From Gaiellasilicea sp037721555 (GTDB lineage Bacteria; Actinomycetota; Thermoleophilia; Gaiellales; Gaiellaceae), in contig JBBJOI010000009.1 in the NCBI GenBank assembly GCA_037721555.1, positions 1-64,000 of the forward strand: DNA of 64,000 nt, given 5' to 3'. Positions 57,019 to 64,000 of the stretch are shown piece by piece. The stretch's first letter is position 1, and each line of letters begins with the position of its first letter. The position numbers and the translations under genes were made by a program. The notes below the pieces were generated by a model. That model was not told where the DNA came from. It was given only the letters and a program-made list of their open reading frames with translations, and searched no databases.

Positions 57019-57816
57019 ATGTGCGGAATCGCCGGATATAGCCTCAGCTGCGCCTCGAGCGTCAACCGCACGCTGGCCGCCCAGGCGCTCCTGGCGGGCA
57101 TCGCCGAACGTGGTGCGGATGCCGTGGGCTACGCCTTCCGTGGCCCCGACGGCGAGATCCGGGTGCACAAGCGTCGCTCCGGAGCGACGGCGCTGCTGGA
57201 CGAGCTCTCCGTCCCGGCCGACGCGACGCAAGTGCTCGTTCACGTGCGCGACTACACCAAGGGTCATCCGCGGATCGAGGCCAACAACCATCCGATCCGC
57301 CATGGCGCGGTTGTCGGCATCCACAACGGCATCATCGTCAACGACGAGGAGATCTTCGCGCGCTACGGCTTCGGCCGTGCCGAGCCGGACATGACGGTCG
57401 ACTCCGAGGCGATCTTTGCGCTCGCCGAGCACGCGGAAGGGCGCCCGGAGGCGCTCGAGGAGCTGCACGGGGCGATGGCCACAGGTTGGCTCGACGAGCG
57501 GGTCTCCTCCACCCTCTTCCTGGCCCGCGCCGTCGGCAGGCCTCTCTGGATCGGAGCCGCCGGGCACGAGCTCTTCTTTGCCTCCACACGCCAGGCGCTC
57601 GAGGTGCTCGAGCGGACGCTTCGCCTCGGCCTGCGCAAGCGAGAGGTGGGCGAGGGGATGCTCCTGCGGGTCGAGGAGAGCCGGGTCGCGTCCGTCGAGC
57701 GCTTCGTGCCCGACCGCTCCTACGTCGAGGAGACGATCCTGCCCTCCGTGCGCGCACCGCACGAGGGGCGCTCGAGCCTCCAGCGGCTCGCCGCGATCGC
57801 GCTCGCTGCCGTCTAG
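57019..57816 (+). CDS. Stand-alone class II glutamine amidotransferase
   Basis: A 265-residue Ntn-type amidotransferase domain. The nucleophile is Cys2 (MCGIAGYS). Glutamine-site motifs are VHVRDYTKGHP, ANNHPIRHGAVVGIHNGII and VDSEAIF. It resembles the N-terminal half of GlmS or PurF but has no sugar-isomerase or PRTase partner domain. It may supply ammonia to a separate synthase, or be regulatory. A TAGGAC run is 6 nt upstream of the ATG. Confidence 0.85.
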   Translation: MCGIAGYSLSCASSVNRTLAAQALLAGIAERGADAVGYAFRGPDGEIRVHKRRSGATALLDELSVPADATQVLVHVRDYTKGHPRIEANNHPIRHGAVVGIHNGIIVNDEEIFARYGFGRAEPDMTVDSEAIFALAEHAEGRPEALEELHGAMATGWLDERVSSTLFLARAVGRPLWIGAAGHELFFASTRQALEVLERTLRLGLRKREVGEGMLLRVEESRVASVERFVPDRSYVEETILPSVRAPHEGRSSLQRLAAIALAAV

Positions 57817-57837
57817 CTGGCGGCCGTCTAGCTCGCG

Positions 57838-58518
57838 TCAGCCGACATGGCCGTCCGCGGCGACGTCGACGCCCTCGTCGAGGAGCCGCTCCCGCACGAG
57901 AAACTGGAACGCCGCCCACGCCGGCTGCACGTCGATCATCCGGTAAACCTGCCACTCCGTCAGCAGCGACGGGTCGGCGAGCCGCGCCGCCTTCCAGTCG
58001 TCCATCTTCGGCAGTCGACCCAGGCGGCGCGCGAGCGCCGATCCCTGCTCAACCGCCCGCTCGAGCCGCTCCTCGCCGACCGGGACGTCGAATCCGGCGT
58101 CACGGAGCGCCTGCGCCAGCGAGCCGAAGGTGTGCCAGAGGAGGGACTTCGACGGCATCGAGCCCTTGCGTGCGTCGAGATCTCGCGCCGTCGGCGTCCG
58201 CTCCAGCTCCTCTCCGAGCGCGCGGAGCTGACCGAGCAGTTCCTCGCGCGTCGCGAACCGGCGCGGCACGAGACCCGCCCTTCGCTTCGCAGTGTTCCAG
58301 CTGCCGAAGTGCTCGATCACCGTCTGCGGGTGCACGCTCGTCTCTGGATCCGCGGCGAACTCCCTCATCGTCGGCGACCGTCCCAGGCGCTCGGCGCACC
58401 CCTGCAGCTGCTCGATGATCTGCGCGTCGGAGTAGCGCTTGCGGATCCCGGCCTGGAAGTCGGCGAGCGCCTGCGGGTCGATGCCTGCCACGGCTGGGTG
58501 CCGGCGCGGCCGGGTCAT
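57838..58518 (-). CDS. Homing-endonuclease-associated repeat protein
   Basis: A 226-residue protein of three or more ~55-residue repeats. Each has an L-G-R-xPT...F-G-SW/SL pattern: ERLGRSPTMREFAADP...HFGSWNTAKRRAGL, EELERTPTARDLDARKG...TFGSLAQALRDAGF, and a third ARRLGRLPKMDDWKA. These repeats bind DNA in homing-endonuclease-associated proteins, but no HNH or LAGLIDADG nuclease motif is visible. TAGACT lies 6 nt upstream of the ATG (58525-58530). It may be a DNA-binding regulator. Confidence 0.75.
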   Translation of the reverse strand: MTRPRRHPAVAGIDPQALADFQAGIRKRYSDAQIIEQLQGCAERLGRSPTMREFAADPETSVHPQTVIEHFGSWNTAKRRAGLVPRRFATREELLGQLRALGEELERTPTARDLDARKGSMPSKSLLWHTFGSLAQALRDAGFDVPVGEERLERAVEQGSALARRLGRLPKMDDWKAARLADPSLLTEWQVYRMIDVQPAWAAFQFLVRERLLDEGVDVAADGHVG

Positions 58519-58583
58519 GCAATCAGTCTAGATCAAAATGAGCAAACTGCAAGGCGGTCTGAGTGAGCATGTCCTTCGGAGCC

Positions 58584-61388
58584 CTACGAGACGGCGAACA
58601 GCTGGTCACGGTGGAGCGCGCCTGCCTCCGAGAGGACCTCGACGGGCAGGATGCGCTCCAGCGTGTCGACGCAGCGCGGGCAGAACTGGGTACCGGTCGT
58701 ACGGCGCAGCTCGACGAGCGCTTCCTCGAGTGGCCGTGCGGCGCGGTAGATGCGCGCCGTCAGCATCGAGTCCAGTGCGTCGGCGACGTGGATGATCCGG
58801 GCACCCAGGGGAATCTCCTCACCTGTGAGACGATCCGGGTAGCCCGTGCCGTCGAAGCGCTCGTGGTGGTGCCGGATCGCCGGGACTGCGTCGTTGAGGA
58901 AGCCGAGCCGGTCGATGATGCGTGCGCCCTCGTCGGCGTGCCGGCGCATCAGCGTCCACTCCTGCTCGGTCAGGCTGGCCGGCTTCAGGAGAACCGCGTC
59001 GGGGACTGCAAGCTTGCCGATGTCGTGGAACAGTGCGGCGTGACCGAGGAGGTCGAGCTCGGCCTGCGAGAGGCTCAGCTCCCTCCCCATTGCGAGCGCG
59101 AGTTGCTGCACCCGGCGCGAGTGGCCGGTCGTGAGGGCGTCGCGTGCGTCGACCGTCGCCGAGAGGTTCATCATTGCCGCCGTCGAGCGTTCCTTCAGGA
59201 GCCGGTTCGCCTGCTCCAGCGAGACGTTCTGCGTGTGGATCGTCTCGGCGGCCTGGCGCAGCTTCCGCGCACTGTGCCGCGTGTGCGACAGGTTGGCCTC
59301 CTGGGTCCTCCGCACCAGGAGCAGCGGCGCGGCGAAGACGGCTAGCGCGTAGAGCCCCACGGCGTGGTACGCGATCGTGATCACACCTCCGATGAAGCCG
59401 TACACGAGGTAGTGCGGCGCGAGCCACAGACACCGCTCCTGCCAGCCGCGCCACCACGGCTCGCGGCTCTCGAGTGCGATCGCGAAGGCATGGAGGCCCG
59501 TGTTGACGGCAAAGTACGCCGCCCCGGCAAGTACACCCGCGACGACGGTGACGAGCTCACCGATGCCGCCGTCGTAGCCGGCGGACGACACCGTCGCGGC
59601 GGCCAGACACGCAAGCGTCAACGCGCCGATGTTGAAGAAGACGTTGTGGATGGCCGGCCTGCGCGCGCTCCAGTCCACGACCGCGGTCGCGATCGCGAGG
59701 GCGAGGGCGACGCGGGAGCCGAACATCGCAGACCCGGCGATGGCGCCAATCGCAGTGATCGAGATGGCACCGTCGTCCAGCGCGAGCGACAACGCCTGAC
59801 CGATCCCGACCAGAGCAAGGATTGCGAGCATCCCGGTGAGGTCGGTCGAGCTGCCGAAGAGCAGGCCGCCGACGCCGGCGGCCAGGCCGAACGCGCTCAC
59901 GAGCCCGACGACGAGGCCGAGCCGCAGCGGGAGCTCGACGAAACCTCCGCGGACTCTCGCTTGCTGCCTCTCGTGAGGCTCGGCCTCCGTCGCCGGCTCG
60001 ACGCGTGCACGCACGGGCGGTACGTGCGGCACACCTTCCTCCGGTACAGCGACGAGGCGCTCGGCGCGCTCGAACGGGACGTGGAGCGGCTCGGAGCTCG
60101 CTCCGAGAACACGGTTGCGACCCTGAAGCTTGGCGCGGTAGACGGCGAGATCGGCCTGATGGAGGAGGCCGCGTGCATGCGGAGCGTCCGCAGGAAAGGC
60201 GGCGACGCCGATCGAGACCGTGGCGCGAATCGGCTCGCTCGAGGTCTCGATGTCGAACCGCCGGGCGGCAACCTCGCGGCGGATCCGCTCGGCGATCTCC
60301 AGGGCTTCCTCCCGCGATGTCTCGGGCAGCAGGATGCTGAACTCCTCGCCGCCGAAGCGCGCCGGGACGTCATAGTCGCGGAGCTCGGCGCGGAATACTT
60401 CCGCGATCCCCCTCAGGACGGCGTCGCCGGCGAGGTGACCGTAGGTGTTGTTGACCTCGCGCAGCAGATCAAGGTCGGCCATGATCACCGACAGCGATCG
60501 CCCGAACCGCTGCGAGCGTCCGAGCTCCTCGTCGAGCGCCGCCGCGAAGTGGCGGTCGTTGAAGAGTCCAGTCTTCGGATCGACACGGGCCTCCGCCTGC
60601 AGTTGCGGCACCGACAGGGCCCGGTGGATCAGGAGGAGCGGCGCGATCGCGAACGGGATTAGCCAGGGGTTGGCATTCCAGAACGTCGCGAGGACGACAC
60701 CGAGTGCGGCGAAGACGAATTCGGTCGAGAGGTGCTGGGCCGAGAACAGGAGCCGCATCGGCTGCCCGCGGCCGAGGTGCAGCATCGGCGCGATCAGAGC
60801 CGAGTTCAGGCCGACGAAGCAGAGGGACGCAGCGAGGCCGGCTAGCGCGAAGCGGAGCTCGTCGTTTCCGATCAGGCCGCCGGCACCGAAGAGCAGCTGC
60901 GCGCCCGCCCAGGCGCCGAGCGTCGAAAGCGTGTAGTTGAAGATGTTGAACGACTGGATGTACCACGCAGTCCGGTTGCGGAGCCAGTCCGGCAGATGTT
61001 GGACGATCGCGATCAGCGCGACGAGCTCCACCGGCAGGAGCAGCGCAGCGGGGATCAGGAAGACGCCCGTCGTGTGATAGGAGCGGCTACCCGGCGTGCG
61101 GACGACGAAGAGCTGCGCGAGCGCCACGCACACCCCGAGCGCCGCGAAGGTGATCCACTGGCGGCTCGAGTGCTCGAGTTGAGTCAGCAGCGGCAGCGTG
61201 GCGGCGGCGGCCACCGCACCGAGACCGAGGAGGTAGAGCAGCGCGAGCGGTGGCAGCGTGTGCGCCGGCCGCCCGCCCCCGAGGACACGCTCGACGGCGC
61301 CTTTCAACAAGATCGCACGTATGTCGCGCCTCCGGAAGCCCTGGTCATCGCCGCTTTTCTCTCGAGTCTCCCCCGGCCCGAGCCGCAA
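58584..61388 (-). CDS. GGDEF and HD-GYP dual-domain membrane protein (c-di-GMP turnover)
   Basis: A 934-residue protein. N-terminal membrane helices (~46-275) precede a diguanylate-cyclase domain with intact RFGGEEF (346-350) and metal Asp305 in MADLDLLREVNNTYGH. A second membrane module (about 475-690) leads to an HD-GYP domain with LFHDIGKLAVPDAVLLKP and HHERFDGTGYPDRLTG. It could both make and degrade c-di-GMP. The start is a TTG at 61388; a later TTG near residue 28 is possible. It links to the RsiG-like protein 12 kb upstream. Confidence 0.88.
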   Translation of the reverse strand: MRLGPGETREKSGDDQGFRRRDIRAILLKGAVERVLGGGRPAHTLPPLALLYLLGLGAVAAAATLPLLTQLEHSSRQWITFAALGVCVALAQLFVVRTPGSRSYHTTGVFLIPAALLLPVELVALIAIVQHLPDWLRNRTAWYIQSFNIFNYTLSTLGAWAGAQLLFGAGGLIGNDELRFALAGLAASLCFVGLNSALIAPMLHLGRGQPMRLLFSAQHLSTEFVFAALGVVLATFWNANPWLIPFAIAPLLLIHRALSVPQLQAEARVDPKTGLFNDRHFAAALDEELGRSQRFGRSLSVIMADLDLLREVNNTYGHLAGDAVLRGIAEVFRAELRDYDVPARFGGEEFSILLPETSREEALEIAERIRREVAARRFDIETSSEPIRATVSIGVAAFPADAPHARGLLHQADLAVYRAKLQGRNRVLGASSEPLHVPFERAERLVAVPEEGVPHVPPVRARVEPATEAEPHERQQARVRGGFVELPLRLGLVVGLVSAFGLAAGVGGLLFGSSTDLTGMLAILALVGIGQALSLALDDGAISITAIGAIAGSAMFGSRVALALAIATAVVDWSARRPAIHNVFFNIGALTLACLAAATVSSAGYDGGIGELVTVVAGVLAGAAYFAVNTGLHAFAIALESREPWWRGWQERCLWLAPHYLVYGFIGGVITIAYHAVGLYALAVFAAPLLLVRRTQEANLSHTRHSARKLRQAAETIHTQNVSLEQANRLLKERSTAAMMNLSATVDARDALTTGHSRRVQQLALAMGRELSLSQAELDLLGHAALFHDIGKLAVPDAVLLKPASLTEQEWTLMRRHADEGARIIDRLGFLNDAVPAIRHHHERFDGTGYPDRLTGEEIPLGARIIHVADALDSMLTARIYRAARPLEEALVELRRTTGTQFCPRCVDTLERILPVEVLSEAGALHRDQLFAVS

Positions 61389-61560
61389 GCCCGCCCCCCG
61401 GTGGATCTGAGCGAAACGTATGCGCGCATTCGGGCCGCGGCATCCCCCGATTGCGGTACCCCGGTGAAAATCCCCCGAACGGGTGATCGAAGCTCGGCGG
61501 CATACGCCTCAGCCGAGGGATGCGCTCGGTGGCGACCCCGGCTCGGTAGGCTCGACGGCG

Positions 61561-62934
61561 ATGAGCGCGCGCCTTGCCGTCGAGACGCTCGCCGCTCGTG
61601 CGGCCGGCCGTCTCTCGCGGCTCGCAGGCGCCGGCGGCGGCACGACGCTTCCCGGGAAACTCTTGTGGAAGCTCGACCCGGCCGCCATCGACGCGCTTGC
61701 CGCTCGCCTTTCCCAGGGGGTCGCGCTCGTCTCCGCAACCAACGGTAAGACGACGACAACCGCGATGGCGGCCGCGATCCTCGGCGATGGCCGGCGGCTT
61801 GCCTGGAACAGCTCGGGGGCGAACCTCGTCTCGGGCATCGCCTCCACCCTGCTCGCGAGGCCAGGAGCGGAGCTCGGCCTGCTCGAGGTCGACGAGGGCG
61901 CTCTAACCGAGGTTGCCCGGAGGGTGCGCCCCCGCGCATTGCTCCTCGGCAACCTCTTTCGCGACCAGCTCGACCGCTATGGGGAGCTCGAGCTCGTCGC
62001 GGAACGCTGGCGGGCGACCATGTCCGCCCTCGGCGAACGGACGACGCTCGTCGTGAACGCCGACGATCCCCGACTGGGCGATCTCGCCCGCGACCGGCGC
62101 AACGCCGTCACCTACGGGGTCGACGACCCGGTGCACGGCCGGCGCGCGCTCGAGCATGCTGCCGACTCGCGCCACTGCGTCCGCTGCGGCCGGCCGTACG
62201 AGTTCGCGGCGGTCTACGTCGGTCACCTCGGCGACTACCGCTGTCCCTCTTGCGGCCACGCTCGCCCGGAGCTGCAGGTGCGGGCGAAGGCGATCGAGCT
62301 GCGGGGGCTTGAGAGCGCGACCTTCGACCTCGTGACACGGGCCGGTGAGACGCGCGTGCGGCTGCCGCTGCCCGGTCTGTACAACGTCTACAACGCCCTC
62401 GGGGCGGCGGCGTTGGCGCAGGTGCTCGGTTCCACGCTCGACGAGATCCGGTCGGGGTTGGAGCGATTCGGGGCGGCGTTCGGTCGGTTCGAGCGCATCG
62501 TGGTCGGCGACCGGACGATCCTCGTCCTGCTGATCAAGAACCCGGCGGGCGCCAACGAGGTGATCCGGACGCTCGAGGGGGGAGGCGTGCCGCCGCTCCT
62601 CCTCGTTGCGCTGAACGATGCAACCGCTGACGGCAAGGACGTTTCCTGGATCTGGGATGTCGACCTGGAGCCGCTGCTCGCCCGCACCGAGCGCGTGATC
62701 GTCACCGGCGAACGTGCCGCCGAGCTGGCCGTCCGCTGCGTCTACGGCGGTCTGCCGGAAGACCGCCTCGAGGTGCAGCCGGCGCTCCATCGGGCGCTCG
62801 AACGCGGGCTCGAGTTGACTCCGGCGGGGGGCGAGCTCGTCGTCCTCCCGACCTATACGGCGATGCTTGCGCTGCGCCGAATCTTCACCGAGCGCGGCCT
62901 GGTGCAGCCGTACTGGGAGCAGCTGCAGCGATGA
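61561..62934 (+). CDS. murT: Lipid II isoglutaminyl synthase subunit MurT
   Basis: A 457-residue Mur-ligase family protein. It has the P-loop VSATNGKTTTTAM, FRDQLDRYGELE and a Cys4 zinc ribbon CVRCGRPYEFAAVYVG...CPSCG characteristic of MurT. The DUF1727 C-terminal domain carries NPAGANEVI and an ALNDATADGKDVSWIWDVD segment. With GatD it amidates the D-glutamate of lipid II. I chose ATG 61561 over an upstream in-frame start; TAGGCT lies 8 nt before it. Confidence 0.93.
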   Translation: MSARLAVETLAARAAGRLSRLAGAGGGTTLPGKLLWKLDPAAIDALAARLSQGVALVSATNGKTTTTAMAAAILGDGRRLAWNSSGANLVSGIASTLLARPGAELGLLEVDEGALTEVARRVRPRALLLGNLFRDQLDRYGELELVAERWRATMSALGERTTLVVNADDPRLGDLARDRRNAVTYGVDDPVHGRRALEHAADSRHCVRCGRPYEFAAVYVGHLGDYRCPSCGHARPELQVRAKAIELRGLESATFDLVTRAGETRVRLPLPGLYNVYNALGAAALAQVLGSTLDEIRSGLERFGAAFGRFERIVVGDRTILVLLIKNPAGANEVIRTLEGGGVPPLLLVALNDATADGKDVSWIWDVDLEPLLARTERVIVTGERAAELAVRCVYGGLPEDRLEVQPALHRALERGLELTPAGGELVVLPTYTAMLALRRIFTERGLVQPYWEQLQR

Positions 62935-62944
62935 GGTTCCTCAC

Positions 62945-63697
62945 GTGAGGATTCGGCTGGGTCACCTGTATCCGGACTATCTGAACATCTACGCCGACCG
63001 GGGCAACATCGCGGTCCTGTCGCGGCGGGCCGCAGCGCGGGGGCACGAGCTGGAGGTCGCTTCGGTCTCGGTGGGCGACGAGCTGCGCCCTGGTGAGCAC
63101 GATCTCCTCTACATCGGCGGCGGTCAGGACCGTGAGCAGGCGCTCGTCGCGCCGGATCTCGCCGCCAAGGGCGACGCGGTCCGGACGGCCGTCACGGCCG
63201 GAACCGCCATACTCGCAGTGTGCGGTGGCTACCAGCTTCTCGGCCGCGGTTACTTCGGCCGCCGGGACGTCGACATGCCGGGTGTGGGCCTCTTCCCACA
63301 CGCGACGATCGCTGGCGAGCGGCGCATGATCGGCGACGTCCTACTCGAATGCGAGCTAGAGCCGGGAGTTCGGCAGACGCTCGCCGGCTTCGAGAACCAC
63401 GCCGGCCGGACCCGCCTCGATCCTGGCGCCGTTCCGCTCGGGCGGGTCGTCGCAGGCTTCGGTAACGACGGCGAGTCGGGCTACGAGGGCTGCCGGGTCG
63501 GCCGGGCGGTCGGCACCTACCTGCACGGGCCGCTCCTGCCGCGCAACCCCTGGCTGGCCGACTGGCTCCTCGCCCAGGCGCTCGCGCACGCGACCGGCGA
63601 CGAACCGCCCGAGCTCGCACCCCTCTCCGACCGGCTCGAGGCGCAGGCACACGCCGTCTCAGCGCAGCGCGCCCGAGACCGCGGCGGCCGCTTCTAG
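62945..63697 (+). CDS. gatD: Lipid II isoglutaminyl synthase glutaminase subunit GatD
   Basis: A 250-residue class I glutaminase-like protein. The nucleophile is Cys93 in AVCGGYQLLG and the catalytic histidine His194 in YLHGPLLPRNP; the start LGHLYPDYLNIYADRGNI is typical. It releases ammonia from glutamine for MurT. The GTG at 62945 sits in the 12-bp palindrome CCTCACGTGAGG (62939-62950), 10 bp after murT. Its end overlaps the antisense decarboxylase gene by 39 bp. Confidence 0.92.
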   Translation: MRIRLGHLYPDYLNIYADRGNIAVLSRRAAARGHELEVASVSVGDELRPGEHDLLYIGGGQDREQALVAPDLAAKGDAVRTAVTAGTAILAVCGGYQLLGRGYFGRRDVDMPGVGLFPHATIAGERRMIGDVLLECELEPGVRQTLAGFENHAGRTRLDPGAVPLGRVVAGFGNDGESGYEGCRVGRAVGTYLHGPLLPRNPWLADWLLAQALAHATGDEPPELAPLSDRLEAQAHAVSAQRARDRGGRF

Positions 63698-64000
63698 AAT
63701 CGCTGAGGCCGATCGCTCGACACCGTTCTCAGTCGTACGGAAGCTCGAGACGGAGATGCGCATTGCGGCGCGACCCTGCCATTCGGTGGCGCCGAGCCAG
63801 CAAGTACCGTCCTCCTGCACGCGGCGGACGACCTCCCGGGTGACCTCGTCATCGTCTCCGAAGCGGACGAGCACCTGGTTGAGGACGACCTCGTTGAGGA
63901 TCTCCACCTCCGGGTCGGCGGCCAGCAGCGCGGCGAAGCTGCGCGCGTGGTCGCAACACCGCTCGACGAGGGCTGCCGCGCCGCTGCGACCGAGCGCGCG
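63659..64000 (-). CDS. PLP-dependent decarboxylase, C-terminal part (cut by window edge)
   Basis: The last ~113 codons of a minus-strand gene that runs off the window at 64000. The visible part (CCDHARSFAALLAADPEVEI, LNEVVLNQVLVRFGDDDE, RAAMRISVSSFRTTENGVERS) matches the C terminus of the group II aromatic-amino-acid/glutamate decarboxylase family. The catalytic lysine lies outside the window. It is partial only because of the edge, and it overlaps gatD tail-to-tail. Confidence 0.75.
   Translation of the reverse strand, partial: RALGRSGAAALVERCCDHARSFAALLAADPEVEILNEVVLNQVLVRFGDDDEVTREVVRRVQEDGTCWLGATEWQGRAAMRISVSSFRTTENGVERSASAILEAAAAVSGALR

Noticed and set aside
1..64000. CRISPR arrays, rRNA genes or intact insertion sequences
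   Set aside because: None were seen: repeats are palindromic REP-type, not evenly spaced arrays, and no transposase-like gene was recognised.

Overview
The window is high-GC DNA packed with genes. It is chromosomal and comes from an actinobacterium-like Gram-positive with peptidoglycan. Supporting genes are SepF, DivIVA, MurT/GatD, a one-motif RsiG, a GarA/FtsR pair and an ImuB-DnaE2 SOS mutagenesis cassette. The gene mix (GH15, GH99-like and GH2 glycosidases, homing-endonuclease-associated repeats, a RsiG like the single-motif Rubrobacter form) points to a deep-branching class such as Thermoleophilia. That placement is inference. GTG and TTG starts are common, neighbouring genes often overlap by 4 bp (ATGA/GTGA), and many first genes have a TANNNT box about 6 nt before the start codon, which implies leaderless mRNAs.

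Layout. 0-7 kb: rhomboid, ComB, then imuB / DUF6504 / dnaE2 behind two tandem LexA-type boxes. 7-15 kb: secreted subtilase, GH15 glycosidase, glycosyltransferase, EEP phosphoesterase, class V aminotransferase and HD hydrolase. 15-25 kb: murA with an Asp replacing the catalytic Cys, a HisB-like protein lacking metal ligands, RidA, a DHH-CBS-CCA fusion, and the cell-division run pgeF-yggS-sepF-yggT-divIVA-DUF167-dksA-like-lspA-rluD. 25-36 kb: rpsB-tsf-pyrH-frr-uppS-cdsA-dxr-rseP-ispG-proS, interrupted by palindromic repeats. 36-38.6 kb: a decayed stretch with a GH2 pseudogene, tRNA-Pro(GGG), small membrane ORFs and a frameshifted SRPBCC gene. 38.6-45.8 kb: secreted proteins, a GH99-like protein, HutF-like deiminase, PgsA-like enzyme and a nucleotidyltransferase/phosphomannomutase-like fusion. 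45.9-48 kb: RsiG-FHA-MerR-apt. 48-57 kb: membrane proteins, a REP tandem repeat, uppP, a CAP protein, a LacI-type HTH fused to a transmembrane/extracytoplasmic module, two sigma-70 factors and a CpsB-type phosphatase. 57-64 kb: class II amidotransferase, homing-endonuclease repeat protein, a large GGDEF+HD-GYP membrane protein, murT-gatD and a truncated PLP decarboxylase.

The genes connect through several shared functions. Cell-envelope synthesis is served by murA, uppS, uppP, murT/gatD, pgeF and dxr/ispG (isoprenoid carrier). Division uses sepF, divIVA and ftsR. c-di-GMP signalling links the GGDEF/HD-GYP protein to RsiG. Translation has rpsB, tsf, frr, proS and tRNA-Pro. Several families of palindromic repeats sit between and inside these genes, including within dnaE2, at the pyrH start and between imuB and dnaE2. 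The most unusual items are the LacI-HTH transmembrane protein, the RsiG-FHA-MerR cassette, the HisB-like pseudoenzyme, and the odd pyrH and uppS starts.
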